A DNA stretch of 64,000 nt from Botryosphaeria dothidea (GCA_011503125.2 WWBZ02000016.1:2666001-2730000); one strand, 5' to 3'; numbered from the stretch's first letter, positions 43,901 to 55,845 are shown. Notes: a model not told the origin generated them from the letters alone. Program-made: numbers and translations.

Positions 43901-44189
43901 TTGACTTCCTTGCGGCTGGACAGTGACTTTGTTGCTCCCTCGAATGATATTGCAAATGGGTTTGGTAACTTTTGGCCGCATCATATGACGCTTGTCTCCG
44001 GGAATAAGATGCACCCATCGAGATGAACTGTGCACGTGGTCTTCGGATATCGTAAAGAAAGTAAAACCAAGATATTTGATTAAAAGATAGTGTGTGCACG
44101 AAGCCAAGACAATAGTGAAAGAGCACCAACTCACCACCCATAATGGTATGTGCGCAACTATTGGAGCCAGAACCTAATTCCCGGACTAC

Positions 44190-44213
44190 GCGGATTAGCG
44201 TAGCTGAATCCGC
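44190..44213. repeat. inverted repeat / nested hairpin
   Basis: A 7-bp perfect stem GCGGATT/AATCCGC encloses a second stem AGC/GCT around GTA, with one bulged G. An alternative stem CTACGC/GCGTAG (44186-44203) overlaps it, and CCCGGAC occurs directly on both sides (about 44180 and 44218). Confidence 0.75.
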
Positions 44214-44638
44214 CCTACCCGGACGCCCTGTGATTTTCCATGCTTCGCCTTGATGACTGAGCGTCTTTGTCGGGTCTTTGGTAAGGCAGCCCTAGGGCAC
44301 TTGTAGACCGGGTTTGCATGCTACTGCCGTCTGGAGAAGGATGTCTCATTTTCCATATCCGTACAAACGGCCGTGAATACGTTTTCGGATGCAAGATGCG
44401 GGAATGGACGCGCGCATTGCATGAAAATGCATTGATCGTAGGCTCCCCCCCCGGTATGTATGTATGCAAGGCGGACTGAAAGCGGTGTCGGGTGCGGCGG
44501 AGCAATTTGATGTCGGCAACCGCAGCGACGACTCAAGCGGCGATAGATTCGCGATGCTCGGCTCTTGACGCATGCCATGTTCTCATCACCGTTGCTCCAT
44601 CGTCAGCCGTTACCATGGCGATGGGATGCCTCAGGCTT

Positions 44639-44660
44639 GCCGCATGCGGCTGATCAGCCG
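44639..44660. repeat. two overlapping perfect palindromes
   Basis: GCCGCATGCGGC (44639-44650) and CGGCTGATCAGCCG (44647-44660) overlap by four bases. Both are perfect palindromes, possible dimeric protein-binding sites. Confidence 0.75.
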
Positions 44661-47600
44661 TCTGGAAACTGTGGAGTCATGATATTTCATAGTTAATCAA
44701 GGCTGCAACAGGGCGCGCAATCATGCGCAAAAGTGGCAGCTCCTAAAGACTGCGAGAAGGCATCCAATTAGAGCTGCTGTTAGCAGAACATGTCGCAACT
44801 GGATGGCAGGTCGGGTTTCATGTCGGCGGGCTTGAAATTCTTAAATTTTGCATGAGGGAAATTACTGGGAGTCGAGAACAGCATATTGCTTGCTAAGAAA
44901 AGAACATGCGGTGTCGTCGAAAGAAGCAGCGACACCAGCATTTAGAATATACTTAAGCTCTCATTCCTGGTGGTTATAGCAGGGAAGCTATACGTGACCT
45001 TCAGTTGGCAGGAACACTTCCAATGACGTGGGTATGCGTATCATCGCCCTACCCAATTCCTGAACATGGGCCTGGGATTCGTCACAATGGGAAATTAAAC
45101 GCACTAAGAAAAGAAATGGAAAAGGTAAAAGAAAGCTTCTAAACCGGGTTTAAAGGCGGCATATGTCCGTTTGTTAAGGTAGGGTTTTCGAAACCGTTGG
45201 GCGTGATGGTGCTGTGTTGACTCGCGCCGTACCATGAGGTGCGAAAATACGAACGTTAAGCTTCACTAGAATGGCCGTGACAAGGCAGGGCAACCATGAC
45301 TGTGGTAACGGGTATTAAGTACTTACCGCGCGAAGGGTCCATCATCTACCATGAACCACGTGGTTCCCAGACACTGGAAATGACATGAGCAGAACCCGTG
45401 GATGGCTTGCCGGACCGGCCCCCAGGATCGATGCTCGGTGTCCAGTATTGCCTAGGGAAAAGGCGTTGATCGAGTTCCCACATCTGGCCCCCAACAGTTT
45501 GTGAATGTCATCGAGTCGGGACAGTTCGACAGATTGCTTTTCCCGCGATATATTGACAATTGAAGTGCATGCGCCGACACGGCGCAGCGTCGATGTGGGG
45601 TGTAAAGTCTTCACATGCATGGAAGCGATGAGCGGTCGAACGGCGCCGGCCGCGGACCCGCGGCGTAAACGGCTGGATCAACTGGTGGCTGCAGGGATGC
45701 GGAAGATGGCCAAAGGGCCTTCTGCCGCGAGCGTTGCACGAGAAGTGGGGTGGGAGCCACCTCCGACCTCATTGGCCCCGAAGCGGAGATCGAGAGGAAT
45801 TTTGCGAGACTAGGGAGGGAACAATGGAATGTTCGATAGCACGAGGAGGTCGTGTGCCACTTCTTACTGTCTCTGAGCAGCAGCGCGCATGTGCGAGATG
45901 CAGAGTAAGCGCATCTGCTCAGATTCAGCCGGCTGATGCAGATGCACCCCTGCCTGCAGACCGAGACGAGACGAGAGTGGTGGAGAGAGCGGATGCAGAC
46001 TGCATGCTGCAGGAACGGGCCCTTGCTGGATGCAGTCGGGAAGAGTTGCTGGACCTAGCTCGTTAGGTTTGGCCGTGACTGTGATCACCCACTCGGTTCC
46101 GACTTATCCAGAGGCCCATGACACGGACAATGGAATGTTTTCAGGAGTCGCAGCTGGTCAGAAATTGTCGCAGAAAGAGCAGAGCAGAGTACATTGCTTG
46201 TGCCAGTCTTCAGAAACACGATGGCACATTAAAACGCCTCAGCCTCGAAGCTCGAGGCAATAGTTCGTTCTTACGGACGGACCGCGCCGCGGCTGTGGCC
46301 AAATGCAAGGCAGCGAACGAGGCGCAACCGGTGCTCTAGCTAGAGAAGGGCACTGAACTGGTCGGCAAAATGCGGTGTTTTCGACCGGTCACTGTTGGAG
46401 ACTGGCCCTTGAACCCTAGAGATATGCGGACGTTGGATAAAGTGAAAGGCGATCCCAATGCCCTTTCATCAGCGTGGGGGAAGGTTCAAATTTGACGGCT
46501 TGCGTGTGCGCTAACTACTGAGCAGGCTATGGTGCGGCCCCTACGGCGCGGTACTCGGCGCCTTCGGCTCCAGATTTGGAGGTGATGGACGGCCGTCATG
46601 TCACCAGCGACGAGGTCGGACTTTGCTGAATTACACCATTTTTGCTAATGTCTTGCAGGCTGGGCACGGTGGCACCCAGGACTCAGTAAGATATATCGTT
46701 GACGATAGCAGCGCCGAAAGTTTGGTTATGGCGGCGGGATCTAGGAGGAAGCTGCCATTTCCAGGCACGGAAGGCCGGTGGTTTGTCTAAGCCGGCCCAG
46801 CGCCCGTAGACGGCGCGAGCGTAGCGAACCGGCTGAAGCAGTAGCGAAATTTGCTGCGTCAAGCCTTGCCTCGAGTGCGTTTCTAGAACTCAAGGGCGTC
46901 ATGCTGGTGTTGGTGCCGAGAGGGACGGTCAACTGCGCCGCGTCCTCGGATTCTGAGCGACAACGATTTGCGTCGTCGGCAAGGCTCCGAGGCTTCTGCT
47001 CATCAGAGCTGTCGCTACGCTTTGTTCTGGCGCATAGACATTGTGGAGCTTTGCGCTGGGTTTAGAGTGTGGGGTTAATTTCCAGAGGGCTAAACAGCAG
47101 GGACGTAGCTGGCGGCGATCACGGTATCAGGCCTGCAGTTCCCGTGAGGATAAGCATGGCAAGAAAGCAGATAGTGTTTCTCTTGGGCATGAGCTCGACA
47201 ACCAGTATAGGCAAGAGGATGGAGGCGAGATAGTCAAGAGGAAGTTGTGAACACGCAGAACACGCAGGGGGTGTAGGGGGCTGACTTGATACGGCCATTG
47301 GCAATGAGTCTTGGGGATCCACAGAAGGATGAATCGTTCGCATGATGCTACGTCCGCTTTTGGAGGACCGGTCTCGCCGCGCCAGCGGGATTGAGTCGTG
47401 AGTGCCTCAGCAGCGTGGCTCCTGGCAGTTGCGCTCGCACATTGTGCTGTGCGAGGGAGCTCGGGACTTCTGTCGCGTGAAACGTTACTTGGCGAGGATT
47501 GAAACGTAGTATCCGCTGAGACCCGGAAGAACAGCGGTGGAAGCGTTTGGCAGCGGGCGCGCGATCGCCTTCTTCTTAGCCGGCGGCGTAGCTGGCTTGG

Positions 47601-49660
47601 CTGTGAGTAACGGCAGTGCGCAAATCCTCGAGCTGGAGCAAGCCCAACAAGAAAGGACCTTCCGTGTTGATGTTGCCCCGAACAGGCGTACAGCGGGCGG
47701 GTGAAACGCGTTTCCCGGCTTGTTAGGTGCAGGAAGCTGGGCTCTGACGCAATCATCGTGCGTGCCGGCGAGGGTTTGGGGGTTGCAGGAGCCATGGATT
47801 GTCGATGATGACAGTGACGACGACGACGACGGCTCCGTCGTCGCGGTCGGGCTGCCGGAGCGCGGCACGCACGCGAGACGACCAGAGGGCGTGGCTGGAG
47901 AGCGCGACTCAGTGCAGGATGCTTAAGCAGGCGGCGGCAAGCATCACAAAAAGGGCCGTGACCAAAGAAGCAGCACGCCGATCGGAGCTTACGAGGCACG
48001 GTTGAAGAAGGCGCGACAGGGGCCACCGGCCATGGTGCGCGCACCTCGCCGCCGCCGCCGCGTGGGCCGAGATGGACGCGACGAGAATAGACACAATGTC
48101 ATATTGCAGGTTCCGGGGCGGACCAACAGCTGCGGGCCGCGGGCTCTTGGAGAGCGCGAGAGATGTGATTTGAGCGTGAAGTGTGGAGAAGGAGCAAAGT
48201 CAGCGCAGCGAACGGGCGTGGAGATCACTCAGGTACCCGCGGCCGGCCCGCCCATTGGCCCGTTTCGCGCGCGAGGCCTCAGCGAAGGCTTCGCTGCACA
48301 CTGCGCTCGACCAAGCAGAAGCCCGCATGCCGCTGCCTCTGCTGCCGCCCAACACGAATCGGAGAAGACCGTTAGCTGCATCTGCGCCGCCGCCGCCTCC
48401 AGCCGCAGCCGCATGCCCCTCTCAGCTCTCGGCCTGGGCCCCCGGCGTGCCTGTGAGGTCACCGGCTGTACGACGAGATTGTGGGTGTGAAATACTTCCG
48501 ACATCCAGCCCGTGATCTGTCACGGCATTGGCCACCCATGGCCGCGCCTCAGCGTGCAAAGGCACTACCTGCACGCCCATCTCAACCTCTTATCCTCGTA
48601 CGATCAGCCCGCCGCCTCTGCGCCGCCTGCCCCCGGCTCAATTCAAGCTCGCATTAACGGCCGTCGCCAGCCCAGCGCGAATCACCGCCGCCGCTGCTGC
48701 TCTGCTCCTCGCCGCAGGCCAGTTGCAATGACACAGCGCCCCGCCGCCCTGCCCCCGCGTTATGCCGCTTCCAGCTGCCCAGAAGCCGCTCGGCAGTGGA
48801 GAGGCGGACGTCAAAGCCCATGTTAGCAAAACACTGGCGTCCGCTGCTGTCTAGCCTCTCCGAGAACCGCCACGATGCGCCGGCTTGTGCACGCGCCGGT
48901 GATCTATGGCCGCAGGGGCACACGAGCCAAGGCGGCCGCCCGGCGGGCTAGAGACGCGTGCCTGCAAATCCTGCCCGAGACATCCTGACCATCACCGCGC
49001 CTCCGACAGGCCTCACAGGCCTTCTACTCACAGGGGGGTTCCAGGTCAGGATCGCCTACCACAGGGGTTGCCGTGCCACTGGGAGCCCGCCATTCCCTGC
49101 CGCCTTGTCCTCCGTCTTCCCAAAGCTGACGCCCAGCTCCGCGCGCTGCTTTGTGAGGATTTACATGAAAGTAACCCGGCCCACCTCACCTTGACGCGTT
49201 TGCTACTGCTCTTCTGCTTTTCTGATCTTGTGCGCTTCGAACGTTCCCTGACCGGTGTCCCATCGAGCTTCTCTTGCCTCTTCACAGCCCGTCAATTCAC
49301 TGCCCCATTTCTGGCACAAACCCCTCTCCGAACCGTTGAGCAGCCCTGCGTCACACGTTTCAAACGCCCTCTTAGGAACCCATGCCCGCGCCCTAAAAAA
49401 GTCTATCCGCCCGGCTGTCTCATCACCCGCATAAGATAGTATCATATCTGCCCCTCCCGCCCAGCAACATCTTCACTTCTGTGTCGTGTGGCATCTTTGT
49501 GTCACCACTCCGGACCAGCCCTTCCGCCCTGCAGCTTACATCATCATCCTCGCTTGTCAATTGGACACTTAGAGGAGCCTCGATATTGTTATATTGTCGG
49601 ACGCACGTTTGGATCCCCTAGCTTGATGGTTGTGCTCAACTGAGAGCGAGAGCGGCGGCA

Positions 49661-51542
49661 ATGGCGAATCTATCGTCGATATCATGTCCCCCACCCTTTG
49701 TGAACGAGGCAAACTTTGGCAATGATGGATGTTCGTATTTCTTATCCTGCAGTACCATTATTATACTAATAATATGTAGATGTCGATGGCAGGTTCTGCG
49801 CCGGCGTTGACGCCATCGATCCTAGCCTACGATGCTGTCTACCATGTCCTTCAACGGAGTGGATATACTCAGATAGTAAGTCAGGGAATTGATATTTGCT
49901 TCCCAACACTTCTCACATGGCAAACAGCATTCACCACTTCCTATCGCGTAGCCGAAGGCATCAACCTCATCGGGTTCGCTGCGTGTCTATTTCTGATGGT
50001 CAGCTGGGCTATACTCCCCCCTAAGCAGACAAGACGGCACTATCTGAGCGTCGGATTGGTCATTGGTGCCATGAGTCTTGCGGTAAGTGAACAACTGGCT
50101 GCATTGCCTCGAGTGTGGCAACTGACGAAGAATAGCTCGGCTTCATCATCCCCTTCGCTGCGCAACCCGAACAGTGCTTTGATGAAATCACACCAAATGA
50201 CATGTATTCGAGTCTTGAATGTGCCTGGTCTGGCGCCTTCATTATAGCTGGCGGTCTCTCGATCGCTGTGTGGAGTATGAGCTATCCGGTCCGCTTTCCC
50301 CTCGATTGATGTGCTAATCCAGTATGCAGTCTTCATTCGAGCCCTGTCGATGCATCTCCAAATCTGTTGGGATGTAACTCCAGGCCAAAAGTTCTTCTAC
50401 GTGTCTCAGGGATTAGGCTGGGCAGTAATCGCCGGTCTATTCACTACCACCATCACCCTCACAGGAGTGTCCTTCCGCTTCGGAGACGCTTGTCATGTCA
50501 ACTCAGAACACTCGATGGCCGACTTCTGGGGTCCTTTGCTTGGTATTGCCGGACTGTCAGCTGTTGTCCAACTTGCAACTTTCGCCTACTGTATCAACGT
50601 TTACCTAAAGAATCTGTGGAGCGACGAGGAAACCCAGACTCAGAGCAGCGCTGGCCTTCCGTCTTACACCTCCAGCTTGCGCACTCGCACGAATTCTGCC
50701 AAAGCAGTCTATCGCAGAGTCCGAAAGGTTGTCTGGCTGCAATGGCGAGGTATTGTCATCGTCGTATTCATCCTCATCGACGTTATCTTCTTCTCTGTGG
50801 TCTTCGTCTACCTGGATTCTCGAGAGCACGATTCGCTACATGACCCCGAAACGGTTCTCCCATGGGTACTTTGCCTGATGAATAATCCGAAAAATAAGGA
50901 GGCGTGCTTCGATATCGGTCAGGGCATGCTTGTGAACCAAGCTACTGTGACCGCTATCCTAGTCATGCTGGCGGTGAGTATTTTTGATCCCACATATGCA
51001 TAGCAACATGTCACTAACAGAGATAGCTTGCGGGTATTCAAAGTTTTATTCTTTTGGTCAGGTGGTCCATGTTCACTGGCTGGAAGATCTGGTTCCAGGA
51101 GAAATTATCCTCCAGCAAACGCGAGTTCGTCTCGCTTGACGCGCGCCGTTTCTCCTCCGATGCGCGTACTTTTGAGTTGCTCAAGGTCGGTGGTCAGTCT
51201 CCTGGCTACGTCAGTGCGATGCAAACTCCAGGTGGTGAAACCTACACCAGCACCTTGCAAGTACTCAAGACGCCTGAATCCGCCGTGACAAGTCCTTCGG
51301 GGACATACGGCTACAACAGTCCCGGAAGCCCAGTGAGTGGACGCGAAACCCCAGACTACTTCGGTAAGGAAGTACAACGGACGTACCGGAGTCCCACACA
51401 CAGTTTTTCGACGCCAAGGGCCCCCAGCGCAACAGCAGTGCAAGTAGACTGGGATCCCCGAAGCACACATGCCCGGGGCGGTTTAGGGCTTCACCCGGTG
51501 CAGGACGAGTCAGACGACGATGACCCGAAGAGAAGGAGATGA
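49661..51542 (+). CDS. Frizzled/Smoothened-like seven-transmembrane receptor (539 aa)
   Basis: Six exons: 49661-49730, 49780-49875, 49928-50082, 50136-50274, 50330-50973 and 51027-51542; introns 49-55 nt. The short extracellular part is Cys-rich (SISCPPPFV, DGRFCAGVDAIDP, LRCCLPCPSTEW). TM1 is about residues 67-86, ending at PPKQTRRHYLSVGLV. Further landmarks: LGFIIPFAAQPEQCFDEITPNDMYSS, RALSMHLQICWDV, LTGVSFRFGDACHVN, SMADFWGPLLG, LQWRGIVIVVFILIDVIFFSVVF, and a last TM after CFDIGQGMLVNQATVTAILV. These match the fungal members of the Frizzled/Smoothened-like membrane region family, a GPCR class with unknown ligand in fungi. The C-tail (about 150 residues) is Ser/Thr/Pro-rich with likely phosphosites. 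The first donor (GTTCGT) is weak but the frame requires it. Confidence 0.87.
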
Positions 51543-53055
51543 AGCAGAAAAAGCAATACCCATACGTTACGGGAACGTCTCGAGCATAATAGCACCCAAA
51601 AGCAAGCAGCGACACTCCCTCAGCATCAGCGTTCGCTCGCTCAACAAAAGCAACTGTACTGCATCAGCCTGTATTAGCCTTCATACGCTCCGGATATTAT
51701 TTGGTTCTATCGTTGAATTGGAGTACCCATAGGGCATCGGGAACGGATCTACCAGGATCCATAAAAGGATGGAATTGGTACGGGACACGACTGGGCACTT
51801 CATTGAACCGGAGCAAGCGGTTAAAGAGGGTCTTCCTCTAACGTATCTCTTTAGCACTCATAGCGAGCAATTTCCTCGGGAACGGTGCATTGGCGTCCAC
51901 GAGTAGTTGGACTTTTGATGTCGATATTCCTCTTTTTTCTTTTTTCTGTCGCTCTCATGACCGCTTTTTATACCCGGCTAAACTTTGTTGTTTTCTTTTC
52001 TCAACGATTTCTCTCCGACTGCTGTATCCACCGGCGCCGATTACAAATGTCTGCTCTGTCGTTACTTGTTTTGCGCTCGGATTGTAAGAGAAGAGTGTGT
52101 TAGGGCTGCTGGCCATCCGTTTCTACACGTTCACTGTACTCGATGACATTCAAGTAGCTACGGGGGTTATATGGTGCGCAACGCACCTTAATGGACGAGA
52201 GGAAGACACGGAAATGAAAAAAAAAAGATTTTCAAAGATCGGGACCACGGTTGACAATTGGCTTTGAAGTTGTGACACACGACATGGTTAACGTACAAGC
52301 TCAAGATCGGCACGCTTCCAAACGGACGTTGATCCGGTGCTGGAACAGCCAGTCGGTATGAGGATTTTCCTCTTTTAAGTCCGTGCTCGAGTCAGGGCCG
52401 CTGTTTGCCGCCGCGCGACCGGTTTCTTTCAAAGCGGACGGGCGGCTCCAGGCGAGGTTCGCTTCGTTCCCGCCAGAGATCTGCCCGTTTCTTTTTTGGC
52501 TTTTTCCCCAGACGATGGGCATGTTCCCGCAGTACTGCCGAGCGAAGGAAGAACAAGCAGCTCCTGCTTACACTCTCTGTAAGTTTGCGCCATTTGCTTC
52601 CCACCAATGCTCATCGAAGGGAGCGACCGCATTCGCGGTGTCGCAATAAGGCGGCATGCGGGCCGTTGTCGACATCAACCTAGCCGGGCACGTCATTGGG
52701 CAGGTGCTCTTGTCCGTCGCAGATGCGACCACCGGCTTGTGGTGATGCGCAGTGGGGCGGCCCCGGCGACGGCGAATGGACGCCGAACGGGCGGGCGTTG
52801 ATTTCTAAGGTCTTCTCTTTACAGCTACTCGACTGCTAACTACATATCCCCATCCTCACTCTGCGCGCTTTGTCCTCCTCCGCCACTGCTTTCTCCTGCC
52901 ATTTGTTTCCCGTGCTCTCGGCCTTCGCGTCCACGCTCGACCCCGTCTCAACCAATTGCGCCGACGCCGTACGTCAACATCCCAAGCCTCCCGTCCCCCA
53001 CTATTGCCTCGTAGAGCTCCGGTGTAGGCGTCTCGCACCGACCGAACTCAATTTT
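51543..53055. other. intergenic region, 1.5 kb
   Basis: This contains the 3' UTR of the receptor gene and the promoter of the dehydrogenase. C/T-rich sequence (52800-53030) precedes the start. Short frames only, nothing recognised. Confidence 0.5.
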
Positions 53056-55018
53056 ATGACCATGGGCGGCGGACCGGAGCCCAAGAGCCTCCGTGAGAAG
53101 ATCCTCGTCGCTTTGCCGGGGGCGAGGCCGGACCACCTGCTGGAACGCCTGAAGAAGAAGTTCCCAGACGTCGAGATCGATTTCACCGAGATTGCCTTCA
53201 AGGTCGATCCCGACGTTCCCAAAGGTGCGTTGGTTTGGCTGCTCTTCTCTTGCGCCTGTTCTTTTACTTTCTTTTTACTTCTTCGTGCAGAAAGAGGTGG
53301 GTCGATTGCGGGAGGTACATAGGGCGCCGATGTCATCGAAAGGAGAATGCTCATTGAGGGATACGAGAAATTCGTCTGTGAGAAGAGTTCGAACATACGG
53401 TGAACGGGACTTCTTACCGCATATTGCAAAGTCTGCTCGGGAAATTTTGATTGCGTGCGCATGAACGTGCATGGCATTATCGCGTCGCGTGGCTGCTGTA
53501 CGACGTGGTACAGATACTGCAATGCACGCAGCAAGCAAGGCGGATAGGCGCCGGGCGTGGCGGCTGCAGTGGTTCCTTTGGACCACGCTTCTGGGTTATT
53601 GTTTCTCATGTCGTTTTCGTTGCGCTCGTGTCTTTCATCTGTCGTAGCCCTGATGTTGACCGCTTCTTCTTTTTGCTCAAACTTGTTGGGAGCATGTCTC
53701 GGTGCTGGTTCGGCTGACATGCAAATTATACAGAGCTCTTCGCGGACATTACTATTCTCGTGACGTTCAATGGATTGCCAAAGTCGCTGGATTGGGCGCC
53801 GAAGCTGAAGTGGCTGCATCTGCTTAGCGCTGGCAGTAATCATGTCCACAACAATCCGATCTGGAAGGAGAAGGATATCACCATCACGACGAGCAGTGGT
53901 ATCCATGGACCCCAGGTACGTTCATTCTCACTCAACTTGTGTTTCAAAGCCGTGTAAAGTCACTATGCTTGCTTCCCCCAATTTCAGCATTTCAGCATTT
54001 CAGCATTGAGCAAGTGTATTCCGAGCATGAGTTCAAGCGGACGGATGTAGTTCAACGTCTTTTTGTGCTTTCTCAAGATGCTCTTTCTTCTGCCTCTGCT
54101 AGAGCGAAGAGATCACGTATATTTTGCCTATAAACCCCAATTGGAACTGAGAGGCACTGTTACGGCTGCCATAAAAACTAGCAGCGGAACTCCCCTTTTT
54201 AACCCTTTCTCTCTTCCAATCAGATCGCGGAATGGGTCGTCCTCACCACGCTCGTCCGCACGCACTACTACAACTTCCTCCACGATGCGCAAAAGGAGCA
54301 CAAATGGTCGAAGTACGGATCCGACCAAGTCGTCCACGACCTCGTCGGCCAGCGCCTCGGCGTGCTCGGATACGGCAGCATCGGCCGCCAGGTCGGCCGC
54401 GTCGCCAGAGCCCTCGGCACCGACGTGATCGCGTACACGGCGACCCCCAAAGACACGCTCGAGCAGCGGCGCGACCACGGCTTCATCGTGCCGGGCACCG
54501 GCGACGCCGACGGCAGCATCCCGTCGGCGTGGTACTCTGGGCTCGACAAGAAGTCGCTGCACGAGTTCCTGTCGCAGGACATCGACATCCTGCTTGTCTC
54601 GGTGCCGCTGACCGAGGAGACGAGGCGCTTCCTGTCGGCCGACGAGTTCCGCGTCCTGGCGGAGGGGTCGAGCAGGCAGACGAACGGCGCCGTCGCCGCG
54701 CACCGCGACCGCGCCAAGGGCGGCAAGGGCCCCGTCATCGTCAACATCTCGCGCGGCCAGATCGTCGATCAGCCGGCGCTCGTGCAGGCCCTCACCGACG
54801 GCACGCTCGGCGGCGCTGCCCTCGACGTCACGGACCCGGAGCCCCTGCCTGCGGACGACCCGCTGTGGAGCGCGCCGAACGTCACGATCACGCCGCATAT
54901 CAGCGGCAACGGCGCCAGCTACACGGACCGGAGCTTCCAGATTTTGGAGGCGAATCTGGGCAGGTTGGAGAGCGGGGACAGGCTGTTGAATGTGGTGGAT
55001 CGGAAGAGGGGGTACTAG
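53056..55018 (+). CDS. D-isomer-specific 2-hydroxyacid dehydrogenase (381 aa), long introns
   Basis: Three exons: 53056-53224, 53734-53915 and 54224-55018, with introns of 509 and 308 nt, far longer than others in the window. The N-terminal catalytic part reads SLREKILVALPGARPDHL, ITILVTFNGLP, LKWLHLLSAGSNHV and TTSSGIHGPQIAEWV. The NAD(P)-binding domain has LGVLGYGSIGRQVGR (GxGxxG), VSVPLTEETRRFL, then VNISRGQIVDQPALVQAL (catalytic Arg), ALDVTDPEPLP (Glu) and TITPHISG (His): the full Arg/Glu/His set of the family. Such enzymes reduce glyoxylate, hydroxypyruvate or other 2-oxo acids. An insertion (GSSRQTNGAVAAHRDRAKGG) lies between two core strands. Start: ATG at 53056, with a second ATG two codons later. 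Exons are certain; the long introns contain normal-length intron-like 5' parts. Confidence 0.87.
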
Positions 55019-55845
55019 GGTTTTGGTGTGGATGAGGCTGTTTGACTGAGAGTCTCAGCAACAACTGAGGGTGTCCATGATGGTGCCGTTTAGTTCGATA
55101 GACGTTTTTGGGTGCGTTCTCCATGGTGTGTGTGAAGTTTGGTTTTGCAGGAGTCAAAGAGGGAATAAATGTTACACCATTCTTAGCCTGAGGTATTAAG
55201 ACCGTTTAAAGCCCTGACCAAGCTTTCTTGACGTGCATCGTTTGGAAAGGGTGGGGAGGTGGGGAGATGGAAACTGGGGAACTTACCTGACACCATGATC
55301 GTTGCACGGTCCGTTCACGACGGGTGTGCCCCGTTCACTTGGTGTTTGGGGCTTGGGGGTGGTTGCTAAAGAGCGCCGCCGGGAAGAGCGATCCGGTATC
55401 TCTCCATTGTCTCCTCAGGTCATTCACCGGAAGGTGACGTCTCCGTTAGGGCCACCTTCGGCGATTGGTAGAGGTGTCAGGACGCAAGTGTTTCCTAACG
55501 ACTCGGAATCGGCTACAGAGAGCTAACCAATACAGCATTGTTAAATATAGGAGTCTGGCACCTGGCGCAGTTCAGCATCCTGTATGTTCGGACGATATGT
55601 CGATATCTGGATAAATCATGAAAGTGACTTGGTAACTGTTGAATTTGCTGCCCGAGATCAACTCCAGGTCTGTAAATCCCCATAATGATACATTCTTTTG
55701 TCCTTCTTCGCTCCGCTGAAGACTGCCCAGAAACATGCAACAAAGCGCCATTGCAGGGAATTAAAATGTATGACCCTTTCCAACATACTCCGTAATCTGC
55801 AGACTGTTTCCCGACGCAGCTCTCGATTTTCGTTTCCCCTCCCAA
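55019..55845. other. convergent 3' spacer, 0.8 kb
   Basis: This lies between the dehydrogenase and TVP23 stop codons. Nothing recognised. Confidence 0.5.

Larger units (their letters stand above)
40978..49660. other. gene desert, 8.7 kb
   Basis: This is the largest stretch without a supportable gene, between two outward-reading genes (ANCHR-like minus, receptor plus). The first half (41-45 kb) is AT-richer with many stops; the second half (45.3-49.3 kb) is GC-rich, with frames that are open only because stops are rare (for example 47127-48044 minus, Arg/Ser/Pro-rich). A small frame at 43184-43633 is more protein-like but has no ATG. Structural items inside: a hairpin at 44190-44213, overlapping palindromes at 44639-44660 and a GACGAC hairpin at 47824-47843. 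No transposase, reverse transcriptase or tRNA was recognised. Confidence 0.5.

Noticed and set aside
47127..48044. 305-codon minus-strand open frame
   Set aside because: It lies in GC-rich DNA with few stops. The translation is an Arg/Ser/Pro-rich random string with no domain, and no start context or partner exons support it.
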